From Cognatishimia coralii (GTDB taxonomy: Bacteria; Pseudomonadota; Alphaproteobacteria; Rhodobacterales; Rhodobacteraceae): DNA of 64,000 nt. Under the pieces are notes generated by a model. That model did not search any database. It was not told the origin of the DNA and was given only the letters and a program-made list of their open reading frames with translations. Shown in pieces: positions 8,688 to 17,907 of this stretch. Location: the NCBI RefSeq assembly GCF_037478305.1, contig NZ_JBBGAZ010000009.1, positions 52,169 to 116,168 of the forward strand, given 5' to 3'. Each line of letters starts with the position of its first letter. The first letter of the stretch is position 1. The translations under genes and the position numbers were made by a program.

Positions 8688-9101
8688 TTAGGAGGTTGCG
8701 GTCGCCGCCTCTAGCGCGATGTCCAGCAACCCGCCGATCGCGCGCGCAGAGCTTTTCGCATAGACGCGGCCCAGTTCCTGATCGCCTTTCAACACAAGGT
8801 GGGTCGAGCGGCTTGGTACGTTCCATTTTTTGGTCAAGCTGCTCCCGCCCCAGCGATCAAAGTCCACGTCGATGAAGACGATGTGCTTGTCGTAGGCTGG
8901 GTTTTCCTCGCGGAGCACATCAAGGCGGCGCGCCATCGCACGGCAGGTCGAGCACCAGTCGGTTTTGAAATCCACATAGACGGTGTCGCCAGCAGCCAGA
9001 TGTTTTTCGATCAGGCCTTTGGTGTAATCCACCGATGCATAGCCCAGCGCGGGCACAGTCGATACGGCGGCAGTCAGAAGCATAAAGTCACGACGGTTCA
9101 T
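8688..9101 (-). CDS. Exported thioredoxin-fold protein
   Basis: 137 residues. N-terminus M-N-R-R-D-F-M-L-L-T-A-A is a Tat-like signal, ending near A-L-G-Y-A. Thioredoxin active site W-C50-S-T-C53. It lies 12 bases downstream of a CcdA-type membrane protein, so it most likely receives electrons across the membrane from CcdA and keeps a periplasmic target reduced. DsbD-gamma-like in logic but split into two genes. Confidence 0.85.
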   Translation of the reverse strand: MNRRDFMLLTAAVSTVPALGYASVDYTKGLIEKHLAAGDTVYVDFKTDWCSTCRAMARRLDVLREENPAYDKHIVFIDVDFDRWGGSSLTKKWNVPSRSTHLVLKGDQELGRVYAKSSARAIGGLLDIALEAATATS

Positions 9102-9113
9102 GTTGAAATCTCC

Positions 9114-9848
9114 TTAGAAGGCGACAGAAAGGTCCAGAAGCCAAAGCGGCATGCGATCCAGCAGCCAGGCTTCGATGATGTGGTGCCAGCGGAAAAAGAG
9201 CATCAGTCCGACGGCGGTGAAAATCAGGCCCATCAGCGGGCGAGCGGCGGTGGCTATTTTGCGCAGCGTGTCTTGGCGGCGCATCAGGGCGGCGCGGGCG
9301 CCATAGCCAAGCGCGAGGATCAACGTAGATACGCCGAGTGCAAAAAACACCATTATGAGGGTCGCCCAGGCCAGAGACTCGCCCTGCGAGGCCAAAGAAA
9401 TTGCGCCGCCGAGGGTGGGTCCAACGCAGGGGCTCCAGACCATGCCCAGCAGGAGGCCACCGAGGAATTGGCCCCTTAGGGTCGAGCGATCGATCTGATC
9501 GAGCTGGCTGTCTGCAGAAGAAGCCACCCCAGCGGTCGCGAGGGAAAAGGCAGAGGAAAAGCGGGGAATGAGCAGGATCAGACCAAAGCCAATCATCAGA
9601 ACCGCACCTGCACGGGAAATGTCGTCTGTGGTCAGGCCGATGGCATAGCCAAAGGCGGTGATCGACACGCCGAGCACCACGAACGAGAGGCTCATGCCCA
9701 ATGCCATTACTGCAGGCCCATGGCGATGCGCCTGCAGCGCCGAGGCCACGACAATCGGCAAAACCGGCAGAACGCAGGGGTTGATCAGGGTCAAAAGCCC
9801 CGCGAGATAGGCAAAAAACAGCAATTCCATGGGGGCACCATGGCCCAA
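9114..9848 (-). CDS. CcdA/DsbD-type thiol transporter
   Basis: 244 residues, six hydrophobic segments. The two redox cysteines are in the expected helices: N-P-C-V-L-P (Cys25) and S-P-C-V-G-P. Carries reducing equivalents from cytosolic thioredoxin to the periplasm. The start could also be the ATG six codons later (M-E-L-L-F-F), where the family alignment begins. Upstream partner of the exported thioredoxin in one operon. Confidence 0.9.
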   Translation of the reverse strand: MGHGAPMELLFFAYLAGLLTLINPCVLPVLPIVVASALQAHRHGPAVMALGMSLSFVVLGVSITAFGYAIGLTTDDISRAGAVLMIGFGLILLIPRFSSAFSLATAGVASSADSQLDQIDRSTLRGQFLGGLLLGMVWSPCVGPTLGGAISLASQGESLAWATLIMVFFALGVSTLILALGYGARAALMRRQDTLRKIATAARPLMGLIFTAVGLMLFFRWHHIIEAWLLDRMPLWLLDLSVAF

Positions 9849-9920
9849 GCGCTGTCCGATGTCATTTCACAGAGCAGGCGTCACGCTTCAAGAATGCGTG
9901 TGTGGATTGACACATTCCAC

Positions 9921-9953
9921 AAAGGGGCGTTGCCCCTCGCAGGCCTAGCCTGC
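9921..9953 (-). terminator. Tandem hairpins after the GNAT gene
   Basis: Reading the minus strand: GCAGG/CCTGC around CTAGG, then AGGGGC/GCCCCT around AAC followed by TTTG. Located 17 bases past the GNAT stop; a plausible terminator separating it from ccdA. Confidence 0.6.
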
Positions 9954-9956
9954 TCA

Positions 9957-9984
9957 CCCCAGAGTATTTTCAGCAAGATGAAAT
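9957..9984 (+). repeat. Intergenic repeat copy 2, overlapping a gene end
   Basis: AGAGTATTTTCAGCAAGATG is a member of the family with two changes (TTTTTGG to TTTTCA). Unlike other copies it runs into a coding sequence: its right half supplies the last codons and stop of the minus-strand GNAT gene. Confidence 0.7.
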
Positions 9985-10677
9985 GAGGGCGCTGAGGCTT
10001 TGGCGTTGGGTGCCCTCCGCGTCGAAATTGTCAGGCGACAGCCATGCGTCATGCGCAGCTTTGATCTTCGGCCAGTCCTGATCGGTGATGGCAAACCACG
10101 CGGTGTCTCTGTTGCGGCCTTTGTAGACCAGTGCCTGACGGAAAAGGCCTTCGTACTGGAACCCGAGGCGGGTGGCTGCACGGCGAGAGGGTGCATTCAA
10201 GGCATCGCATTTCCATTCATAGCGGCGATATCCGAGATCCTCGAATGCATAGCGCATTAGAAGGCTCATAGCTTCGGTGGCGGCAGGCGTACGCTGCAGG
10301 ACAGGCGCATAGGCGATGCCTCCGACTTCTATGCTGCCACCGTCGGGTTTGATCCGCATGAGGCTTGCTATGCCGATGGGTGCGCCTTCTGTGTCCAGGA
10401 TGGCATAATAATGCGGATCCTTCGCGACTTCATACGCGGCAATCAGCGTTTCGAAGTCTGCAAAATTCTCGAACGGGCCTACATACATATAGGTCCAGAC
10501 CGACGCCTTTTCGTCCTGCGCATAGGCATCATAGAGCGCCCGCGCGTGGTCTTTGGCAGACAAAGGTGCGACCGAGCAATAGCGGCCATTTAGCACGCCG
10601 CGCTCTGGCCATTTTGCACCGGTCCAACCAGGCACGTCTTCTCCGATGGGTTGGCCGAGGTGATTTTTGCGCGTCAT
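9970..10677 (-). CDS. GNAT family N-acetyltransferase (RimJ/RimL type)
   Basis: 235 residues from the ATG with AAGGA upstream. The RimL-like pattern is clear: G-I-A-S-L-M-R-I near the centre, and the C-terminal Y-E-W-K-C-D-A-L-N-A-P-S-R-R-A-A-T-R-L-G-F-x-Y-E-G motif of acetyl-CoA binding. Acetylates a small molecule or a protein N-terminus. Divergent from a MocR-type regulator 88 bases away, so regulator and enzyme may be linked. The last residues (I-S-S-C) come from an intergenic repeat. Confidence 0.88.
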   Translation of the reverse strand: MTRKNHLGQPIGEDVPGWTGAKWPERGVLNGRYCSVAPLSAKDHARALYDAYAQDEKASVWTYMYVGPFENFADFETLIAAYEVAKDPHYYAILDTEGAPIGIASLMRIKPDGGSIEVGGIAYAPVLQRTPAATEAMSLLMRYAFEDLGYRRYEWKCDALNAPSRRAATRLGFQYEGLFRQALVYKGRNRDTAWFAITDQDWPKIKAAHDAWLSPDNFDAEGTQRQSLSALISSC

Positions 10678-10765
10678 GAGATCGTCCTTGATGTTTCGCC
10701 TCACCTCACATGATATAGGACTTGAATAAACACCCAATTTTTGACTTTTCAAACAGACCAATCTG

Positions 10766-12157
10766 ATGTCATCGACCTGGCTTGCCTTCACCATCGACCG
10801 TAGCAAAAAGACCCCAGTCTTTGAGCAGATCTGCGACGCCTTGCGTCAGGACATTCGCAAAGGGACCAAACCGAAAGGCACGAAACTCCCGCCAACGCGG
10901 AGCTTTGCCGAAGAGTTGGGCGTATCGCGCTCGACGGTTGTCACGGCCTATGAACAGCTGGTGGCCGAGGGCTATATCGAAGGCCGACAAGGGGCGGGCT
11001 ATGAGGTCTGTGTCGTGGAGACACCTGAAATTGACGTGGTGCCTGCACCGACCGGCCTGAATAGCCTTCCACCCGAGGATGCCCCTTATGGATTTCTGTC
11101 AGGCAATCCAGACATGCGTCTTTTTCCTTATCGTGCCTGGGCCAAAACCGTTGCGCGGGTGGCGCGCAAGCGACCCGAGGATCTTTTGGTTTCGCAGTCG
11201 CTGCAAGGGTTTCCGGCCCTGCGCGAGGCCATTGCCGAGCATGTGCGGGAGTGGCGCGGGGTGCGGGCGGTTCCAGAGCAGATCTTTGTCACCGCAGGAT
11301 CTATTGAGGGCCTGGAACTGTGCCTGCGCGCCCTGAGCAAAGCGGGGGATCCGATCGCCTTGGAAAACCCGGGATATCAGCCAATGCGACGGCAAGTCGA
11401 AGCCATGGGGATGCGTACGGTTGATATGGCGCTGGACGATCAGGGCGCCTGCGTGCCCGACCAAGAGGCGGCCTTTGTGGTGCTAACGCCTTCCCACCAA
11501 TATCCCCTAGGCGGCACAATGTCTGCCAACCGTCGCCAAGAATTTCTGGCCTGGGCCACCGCGACACAAAGCTGGATCGTGGAAGACGATTACGACAGCG
11601 AGTTTCGCTTTGCCGGACGACCGATCCCTGCGATGGCGGGGTTTGATGACCTCAATCGCACGATCTATGTGGGCAGCTTTTCCAAGGTGTTTTCCTCTGG
11701 CTTGCGCTTGGGCTACGTCATCCCTCCTTTGGCGTTGCGAGATCGTTTTGCAGAGATGCTCCGACGCTTTGGCAGCCGCGCCAGCGTAACGCCGCAAGCG
11801 CCTTTGGCGGAGTTCATGCAAAGTGGTGAGTTCTATCGCCACCTTCGGCGTGTGCGGCGGCACTATGGGCGCAGGCGTGCGTTCCTGCTTGAGGCCCTCG
11901 CGCGGGATTTTGAGGATGTCGGAGCGGTCAAAGACCATCAGGCGGGCATGCAGATCGCGCTACACTTGAAACCTCATCTAAACGACCTCCACATCGAAGA
12001 GATGGCCGCGTATGCAGGCGTCACAGTTCAGGCCTTGTCACGCTTTTATGCGGGAACGCCCAAAGGGAACGGCTTGGTTCTGGGCTATTGTGGTATGAAC
12101 GAGGAAGAGACCGCCGACGCGCTGACGATTTTGCGGCGGGTCATAGACACAGCGTAA
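10766..12157 (+). CDS. MocR-family regulator (GntR HTH + aminotransferase domain)
   Basis: 463 residues. N-terminal GntR winged helix (K-L-P-P-T-R-S-F-A-E-E-L-G-V-S-R-S-T-V-V, about 38-57), linker, then a fold-type-I PLP domain (V-E-D-D-Y-D-S-E-F-R and S-F-S-K-V-F-S-S-G-L-R-L-G-Y with the PLP lysine). MocR proteins such as PdxR, GabR and TauR sense PLP or an amine and usually control a neighbour; the candidate is the divergent GNAT gene. Effector unknown. Confidence 0.92.
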   Translation: MSSTWLAFTIDRSKKTPVFEQICDALRQDIRKGTKPKGTKLPPTRSFAEELGVSRSTVVTAYEQLVAEGYIEGRQGAGYEVCVVETPEIDVVPAPTGLNSLPPEDAPYGFLSGNPDMRLFPYRAWAKTVARVARKRPEDLLVSQSLQGFPALREAIAEHVREWRGVRAVPEQIFVTAGSIEGLELCLRALSKAGDPIALENPGYQPMRRQVEAMGMRTVDMALDDQGACVPDQEAAFVVLTPSHQYPLGGTMSANRRQEFLAWATATQSWIVEDDYDSEFRFAGRPIPAMAGFDDLNRTIYVGSFSKVFSSGLRLGYVIPPLALRDRFAEMLRRFGSRASVTPQAPLAEFMQSGEFYRHLRRVRRHYGRRRAFLLEALARDFEDVGAVKDHQAGMQIALHLKPHLNDLHIEEMAAYAGVTVQALSRFYAGTPKGNGLVLGYCGMNEEETADALTILRRVIDTA

Positions 12158-12172
12158 CCCGGAGGCTTCAAT

Positions 12173-13078
12173 ATGGCACGACAGCTTTATCTCGGCCCTT
12201 TGACGGACAATCGCCGCTGGGATCGGGTGACGCTGCGCTCTGATGACGTGATTGTCGTGACGCCTCCGAAATGCGGCACCACTTGGATGCAAACGATCGT
12301 GGCTTTACTGTTCTCTGGCAACCCCGAGATCGAGACTGATCTGTCGATCAAGATGCCATGGGTCGACATTAGGATGCGTGACATGGACGACGTGGCAGCA
12401 CACCTCGAGGCGATGGAGCATCGCCGCAGCATGAAAAGCCATACGCCGATAGACGGGCTGCCTTTGGATGAGAACGTCCAGTACCTTTGCGTTTTTCGCC
12501 ACCCGTTGGATGCGCATATCTCATTCAGGCATCACGTGCGCAATGTGCCACTCCGGCTCTTTGACATGTGGTACCCCGAAGAAGATCCGGACCGCATAGC
12601 GTTTCGCCGGTTTCTAGATGGTGGCCCCGAGGGGTTCGACATGGATTTTATGCCGCTTGCCCATATCCTTCGGCATTATGAAGCGGCGCTTAGGGTCGCC
12701 GACCAGCCAAATGTGACGCTGTTCCACTACGCGGATATGACCCGAGACCTCACGGGCTGCGTGGCCCAAGTCGCCTCAATTCTGGGCGTGGATCATCCAG
12801 CAGATCAGATGGAAAAGCTCATCCAAGCCGCGACCTTTGAAAATATGAAAGCCCATGCGGAACGTTTTGCCCCGTCTGGCGGCAAGGGATTTTTCAAATC
12901 AGACGCAGGCTTCTTCCACAGCGGTACGCTGGGACAGTGGGAAGACGTGCTGGCGACCGAAGAGATAGCCGCATATGACGCAATGATGGACACCCATCTT
13001 TCGCCCGATCATCGCGCTTGGCTGGAATATGGCGATGCGGCAAAAGAAAAGGGCCGCCGAAGCGACCCTCTCTCATAA
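12173..13078 (+). CDS. Sulfotransferase family protein
   Basis: 301 residues. The PAPS 5'-phosphosulfate loop T-P-P-K-C-G-T-T-W-M-Q lies at about 30-40, and the 3'-phosphate motif is seen as C-V-F-R-H-P-L-D-A-H-I-S. A cytosolic-type sulfotransferase moving sulfate from PAPS to an unknown acceptor. Starts 15 bases after the MocR gene on the same strand, so it may be co-transcribed. Its 3' end contains the terminator of the convergent HU gene. Confidence 0.88.
   Translation: MARQLYLGPLTDNRRWDRVTLRSDDVIVVTPPKCGTTWMQTIVALLFSGNPEIETDLSIKMPWVDIRMRDMDDVAAHLEAMEHRRSMKSHTPIDGLPLDENVQYLCVFRHPLDAHISFRHHVRNVPLRLFDMWYPEEDPDRIAFRRFLDGGPEGFDMDFMPLAHILRHYEAALRVADQPNVTLFHYADMTRDLTGCVAQVASILGVDHPADQMEKLIQAATFENMKAHAERFAPSGGKGFFKSDAGFFHSGTLGQWEDVLATEEIAAYDAMMDTHLSPDHRAWLEYGDAAKEKGRRSDPLS
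13042..13068 (-). terminator. HU gene terminator inside the sulfotransferase 3' end
   Basis: On the minus strand GGGTCGC-TTCG-GCGGCCC (UUCG tetraloop, one internal mismatch) is followed by TTTTCTTTT. It lies 27 bases beyond the HU stop and within the last codons of the convergent gene. Confidence 0.75.
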
Positions 13079-13094
13079 ACAGGGAAGCCAGAGC

Positions 13095-13382
13095 TTAGCC
13101 GTTAACGCTGTCTTTCAGCGCTTTGGCGATGGTCATTTTCACGACCTTGTCTGCTTCTTTCTTGATCTGCTCGCCGGTGGCTGGGTTGCGCACCATGCGC
13201 TCTGGGCGCTCGCGGCAGTAGATTTTACCAACACCTGGCAGGGTGACAGCACCACCGCCGGAAACTTCGCGGGTGATCAGCGCGCATACGGCGTCCAGAG
13301 CTGCACCAGCGGATTTTTTGTCAGACCCCATTTCCTCGGCCAGAGCGGCGACGAGCTGAGTTTTGGTCATCGGTTTTGCCAT
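13095..13382 (-). CDS. HU family DNA-binding protein
   Basis: 95 residues. N-terminal helical dimerisation half (M-T-K-T-Q-L-V-A-A-L-A-E-E), then G-V-G-K-I and the DNA-binding arm with R-N-P-A-T-G-E-Q-I-K, the HU/IHF signature. A histone-like architectural protein of the nucleoid. AAGGAG ribosome site before the ATG. It lacks IHF-specific context, so HU is the best name. Confidence 0.95.
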   Translation of the reverse strand: MAKPMTKTQLVAALAEEMGSDKKSAGAALDAVCALITREVSGGGAVTLPGVGKIYCRERPERMVRNPATGEQIKKEADKVVKMTIAKALKDSVNG

Positions 13383-13533
13383 TTTATGGTCTCCTTAAGT
13401 CTGCCCGTGTTTTGGGCCTCATCGCCAACATTTAAAGGGCTTTTCGCGACGAACACAACGAAATGCTGAGCGATTGACGTTGAAATCAGCCGAAAATCGC
13501 AAGTTTCGTCGGGTTATCCACAGAAAATTTGCA

Positions 13534-15006
13534 TCAGAGGAAGGCGGTTTCGTCAAATGACCGCAATTTCCGCGAATGCAAACGTTCCAGAGGCATATCC
13601 CGCAGGGACTCCATCGCACGGATTCCAATCAACAAATGGCGCGCAACTTGCGTCTTGTAAAAGTCGCTGGCCATGCCTGGCAGTTTGAGCTCTCCGTGAA
13701 GGGGCTTGTCGGAAACGCAAAGCAGCGTGCCGTAGGGCACACGGAACCTGAACCCATTTGCGGCAATCGTTGCGCTCTCCATGTCCAAAGCTACCGCGCG
13801 CGACTGGCTAAGGCGCTGTACGGGACCCGAGGTCTCGCGCAGTTCCCAGTTGCGGTTGTCGATGGTGGCAACAGTGCCCGTCCGCATAATGCGTTTCAGC
13901 TCAAAACCCGAAAGTTCGGTGACATCGGCCACGGCGTTCTCCAGCGCGACCTGAATTTCCGCAAGCGGCGGGATCGGCACCCAGATCGGCAGGTCGTCAT
14001 CCAGCACGTGATCTTCGCGCAAGTAGGAATGGGCGAGGACAAAATCGCCAAGGCTCTGGGAATTTCTGAGGCCTGCGCAGTGACCGACCATCAACCAGGC
14101 ATGCGGACGCAAAACCGCGATATGGTCGGTCGCCGTTTTCGCGTTTGACGGGCCGACCCCGATATTGACCAAAGTGATCCCTGAGCCGTTTTTGCGTTTC
14201 AAGTGGTAGGTCGGCATCTGCGGCTGTTTCTCGACCATCGGGATCTCGGCATCCGCCGTCGTGATCTCGTGGTTTCCAGTCGAGACAAAGCTCGTATAGC
14301 CGCTGTCGGGATCTGCGAGCATTTTGCGGGCATAGGCCTCAAACTCGCTGAAATAGAACTGGTAGTTCGTGAAAAGAACATGGTTCTGGAAATGCTCGGG
14401 CGCGGTCGCCGTATAGTGTGCCAGACGTGCCAAAGAATAATCTACACGTTGCGCCGTGAACGGGGACAAAGGATGCGCTTCGCCATCCTTGGTCACATCC
14501 ACACCATTCACAATGTCATCATTTGTTGTGTCGAGATCCGGCACATCAAAGATGTCGCGCAACGGAAAGCTGGCGGAGCCCATCTGAGGGACTTCGACAT
14601 CGCTGGGCACTGCGAAATGCACCGGAATGGGCGTGTCTGAATAGCCGATTTCAACGCCAACCCCGTGGTTCTCGATCAGGAGACCAATCTGCTGTTCCAG
14701 ATAGTGCCGGAACAGGTCGGGGCGAGTGACGGTGGTTGCATAGACGCCGGGTTCGGCGACATGGCCAAAGGACAGGCGGCTGTCGATGCCTGCAAAGCTG
14801 GTCGTGGTGATCCGGATCTCTGGGTAAAACGCACGGATCCGGCGACCTTCCGGGCCATTGGCCAGGGTGGTCGTGAATTTCTGCGTCAGAAATTTGGTAG
14901 CCTCCGCATAAAGGCTGCAGAGGCGGTCAACCGCGGCCTTCGCATCGGTGAAGCTTTCGGTCGGTGTCGCCACAACGGTTTCAATCGGAAGAGATACGGG
15001 CGTCAT
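13534..15006 (-). CDS. amn: AMP nucleosidase
   Basis: 490 residues, typical length. Splits AMP into adenine and ribose 5-phosphate. The C-terminal nucleoside-phosphorylase-like domain is visible (T-L-V-N-I-G-V-G-P-S-N-A-K-T, V-G-H-C-A-G-L-R, and A-L-D-M-E-S-A-T-I-A-A-N-G-F with the catalytic/ribose-binding acid). The ATG overlaps the stop of the adenine deaminase gene by four bases, tying together AMP to adenine to hypoxanthine. Confidence 0.95.
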   Translation of the reverse strand: MTPVSLPIETVVATPTESFTDAKAAVDRLCSLYAEATKFLTQKFTTTLANGPEGRRIRAFYPEIRITTTSFAGIDSRLSFGHVAEPGVYATTVTRPDLFRHYLEQQIGLLIENHGVGVEIGYSDTPIPVHFAVPSDVEVPQMGSASFPLRDIFDVPDLDTTNDDIVNGVDVTKDGEAHPLSPFTAQRVDYSLARLAHYTATAPEHFQNHVLFTNYQFYFSEFEAYARKMLADPDSGYTSFVSTGNHEITTADAEIPMVEKQPQMPTYHLKRKNGSGITLVNIGVGPSNAKTATDHIAVLRPHAWLMVGHCAGLRNSQSLGDFVLAHSYLREDHVLDDDLPIWVPIPPLAEIQVALENAVADVTELSGFELKRIMRTGTVATIDNRNWELRETSGPVQRLSQSRAVALDMESATIAANGFRFRVPYGTLLCVSDKPLHGELKLPGMASDFYKTQVARHLLIGIRAMESLRDMPLERLHSRKLRSFDETAFL

Positions 15007-16811
15007 TGCGCGGCCTCAATCACATCAGTCATTTCAAATTTCGTCACATCAACAAGGCCAAGGTCGCTGATCCTGATTTCAGGGATCACAACCAGCGCCA
15101 AGAGCGAATGCTGCATGTAGGCATTGTTCAGGGTACAGCCGCAAGCCTCCATGGCCTCAACCATGTTTTGCGCCTTTGCAGAGACTATTTTCGCGGGTTC
15201 ATCAGACATGAGGCCGGCAATCGGCAGTTCGACCAAAGCGATCTCTTTGCCGTCCTTAAAGACGGTTACCCCGCCGCCGACGTCTCCCAAGCGATTGGCC
15301 GCCAGGGCCATGTCTTCGTGGCTGGTGCCGACGACGATCATATGGTGGCTGTCATGCGCGACCGTCGAAGCCATGGCCATGCGCCCCTCATAGCCAAAGC
15401 CGCTGACGAACCCATTCACCGTGGTGCCCAGCGCTTGGTGGCGTTCGACCAGAGCGATCTGACACACGTCTTTGTCGACGTCCATTTGAACGAGGCCATC
15501 TTCAACCGCCAGTTCGGCCTTCAACGCCTTCGTGGGCGCTTGATTTTCTAAGACGCCGATGACATTCGCCGTCACCGCATTCGCACCCTCTGGTGCTTTG
15601 ATGTAGAAATCCTCTGCAACGCGATTTTTGCCCAGATGCACCGTCTGGCGCGCATGATCCGGCCACTCAAGATGAGGGCAATCCACCAACCCTTCTCCGT
15701 CCTTCGCGATGGTCACGCCGCGGGCAATCACATGCTCAATCGGGAGCGTTTTCAGTTCGGACGTCAGGATCACATCTGCGCGCCTTCCGGGCGTAATAGA
15801 GCCTAATTCACGCTCTAATCCGAAATGCGTCGCCGTATTGATCGTCGCCATCTGAAGCGCCACCACAGGGTCGCATCCACAGTCAATCGCATGACGCACG
15901 ACGCGGTTCATATGGCCGTCATTGACCAAAGTCCCCGAGTGGCAGTCATCCGTACACAGGATGAAGTTCCGAGGATCCAGCCCCTTTTCCGTCACCACTG
16001 TGATCTGGGTTTCGACGTCATACCACGCAGACCCCAACCGCATCATCGAGCGCATCCCCTGACGCACCCGCATGATCGCATCGGCCTCGCATGTACCTTC
16101 ATGATCATCCGCAGGGCCTCCGGCTGCATAGGCGTGGAAATTCGGACCCAGATCGGGCGAGGCATAGTGGCCGCCGATGGTCTTGCCAGCCGCCTGCGTC
16201 GCGGCCATTTCCGCGAGCATCTTGGGATCAGCGTTGATCACGCCGGGGAAGTTCATCATCTCGCCCAAACCGATGATACCGGGCCAGCTCATGGCCTCGG
16301 TGACATCGTCAGGCGTGATCTCATAGCCGGTGGTTTCGAGCCCCGGTGCCGACGGCGCGCAGCTTGGCATTTGCGTGAAGATATTGACGGGTTGCATCAT
16401 CGCCTCGTCATGCATCATGCGCACGCCCTCAAGGCCCAAGACATTCGCGATCTCATGCGGGTCCGTAAACATCGTGGTCGTGCCATGAGGGATCACCGCG
16501 CGGGCAAATTCAGCAGGCGTCAGCATGCCCGATTCAATATGCATATGCCCGTCGCAGAGGCCCGGGATCATATAGCGTCCCTCGGCCTCGATGATCTCGG
16601 TGTCTTCGCCAATGCAATGGCTGGCATCAGGACCAACATAAGCGATGCGGCCCTCGGCAATCGCAATGTCATGATCGTCTAGAATTTCGCGCGTATGCAC
16701 ATTCACCCAGCGGCCTGATTTGATCACCAAATCGGCAGGGGTGCGGCCAGCGGCTGTGTTGATGAGGCGGGGGGCGCTTTCGGCCCATGTTTTTAATTTT
16801 TGTTGCTCCAT
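15003..16811 (-). CDS. ade: Adenine deaminase
   Basis: About 602 residues from the ATG (a GTG five codons upstream is also open). Amidohydrolase metal motif G-H-M-H-I-E-S-G at about 88-95, followed by M-F-T-D-P-H-E-I-A-N-V-L-G, and C-T-D-D-C-H in the middle, as in bacterial adenine deaminases of the Ade type. Converts adenine to hypoxanthine and ammonia. First gene of a two-gene purine salvage operon with amn. Confidence 0.95.
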   Translation of the reverse strand: MEQQKLKTWAESAPRLINTAAGRTPADLVIKSGRWVNVHTREILDDHDIAIAEGRIAYVGPDASHCIGEDTEIIEAEGRYMIPGLCDGHMHIESGMLTPAEFARAVIPHGTTTMFTDPHEIANVLGLEGVRMMHDEAMMQPVNIFTQMPSCAPSAPGLETTGYEITPDDVTEAMSWPGIIGLGEMMNFPGVINADPKMLAEMAATQAAGKTIGGHYASPDLGPNFHAYAAGGPADDHEGTCEADAIMRVRQGMRSMMRLGSAWYDVETQITVVTEKGLDPRNFILCTDDCHSGTLVNDGHMNRVVRHAIDCGCDPVVALQMATINTATHFGLERELGSITPGRRADVILTSELKTLPIEHVIARGVTIAKDGEGLVDCPHLEWPDHARQTVHLGKNRVAEDFYIKAPEGANAVTANVIGVLENQAPTKALKAELAVEDGLVQMDVDKDVCQIALVERHQALGTTVNGFVSGFGYEGRMAMASTVAHDSHHMIVVGTSHEDMALAANRLGDVGGGVTVFKDGKEIALVELPIAGLMSDEPAKIVSAKAQNMVEAMEACGCTLNNAYMQHSLLALVVIPEIRISDLGLVDVTKFEMTDVIEAAQ

Positions 16812-16899
16812 GTCGCACTCTGTCACGAGACTTTGGTCGGTTCAAGCATGTGAAAATGAAGCTTTTGCGAATTCTCTTTCAAGCCAAAGCGAAAACCCG

Positions 16900-17832
16900 T
16901 CAGGCAACATCCGCGGAGCGGAGGTTGCGCGGTGTCGTTCCAAATTCTGACTTGAATGCGCGCGTAAAGGCCGACGGATCATCATACCCGCACCGCAACG
17001 CTATCTCGCGCACCGACAAGCTGGTTTCTCGCGAGAGTTTGCGAGCTTGATTAAGGCGAAGCCGGCGATAAATCGTGCGTGGGCTGGCCCCATAGGTCGC
17101 CTGCATGCGTGTTTCCAAAGCCTTTTGGGTCTGGCCGCAATGCCGGGCAACCTCTCCGATCGTGAGCGGCATTTCCAGATTTGCTGCCATCATAGAAATC
17201 GCCTGATCCACCGTCGTGACTTCCCCGCTTGTTGAACGGTCTCGTGCCATCAAAAGCTGCCCCACTTCCAATGCCAGCGCCTGTCCATGGGTTTCTCCAA
17301 TCAAATGATGGGTCAAATCATACGCGGCGCGTGCGCCCGAGCACGTAATACGATCCCGATCGATCACAAAGCGTTCGCGCACCGTTTCAATGTCAGAAAA
17401 CCTTTCGGCAAATCCCGTCAGTTCCTCCCAGTGGATGGTGGCCCGATAACCCGCCAAGAGTCCGGCTGTCGCCATCAGCCAAGCGCCCGTATCCAGCCCG
17501 GCAATCACCGGATATCGCGAGGCCGCGGCCCGCAATGCCGCTTGACTGCGCCACCCTGCGAGCTCGCGAAATCCGTATGAGGGCATCACGGCCAACAGAG
17601 CCCCAGAGAGTTGTCCAAGCGGAGCATCCGGAGTCACGCGCAGACCGCTCGAACTGGTCGCAGGCTCTCCCGACAAAGTCAGGATCCGCCAATGATACAA
17701 AGGCTTTGCCGAAATCATATTAGCCGCCCTGAGCGGTTCAATCGTATTGGCAAGACATAGGTTCGAAAATCCGTCAAACAGCAGGATATCGAAAGTCTCG
17801 GTCTCGGATGTTGATTTTGTCCAATTTGGCAT
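16900..17832 (-). CDS. GlxA-type transcriptional regulator (DJ-1/PfpI + AraC HTH)
   Basis: 310 residues. The first ~190 form a catalytically dead glutamine-amidotransferase-like domain (F-D-I-L-L-F-D-G-F-S-N, ending before E-V-G-Q-L-L); the last ~110 are an AraC double HTH (I-G-E-V-A-R-H-C-G and R-E-I-A-L-R-C-G-Y-D-D-P-S-A-F-T-R-A-F). GlxA-type regulators of this kind (for example CdhR and GbdR) respond to carnitine, choline or betaine metabolites. Divergent from an acyl-CoA dehydrogenase and near a CaiD homologue, so a carnitine-related effector is likely. Confidence 0.9.
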   Translation of the reverse strand: MPNWTKSTSETETFDILLFDGFSNLCLANTIEPLRAANMISAKPLYHWRILTLSGEPATSSSGLRVTPDAPLGQLSGALLAVMPSYGFRELAGWRSQAALRAAASRYPVIAGLDTGAWLMATAGLLAGYRATIHWEELTGFAERFSDIETVRERFVIDRDRITCSGARAAYDLTHHLIGETHGQALALEVGQLLMARDRSTSGEVTTVDQAISMMAANLEMPLTIGEVARHCGQTQKALETRMQATYGASPRTIYRRLRLNQARKLSRETSLSVREIALRCGYDDPSAFTRAFKSEFGTTPRNLRSADVA

Positions 17833-17907
17833 AATTTTGATCTAATCCTGCACGATATCCTTGGTCAAGAGCGGCATGTTGCGCGCAATAACTAAGGAGA
17901 TTCTGCC

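Noticed and set aside
15825..16682. 285-codon plus-strand ORF inside ade
   Set aside because: His/Arg-rich antisense frame without start signals.
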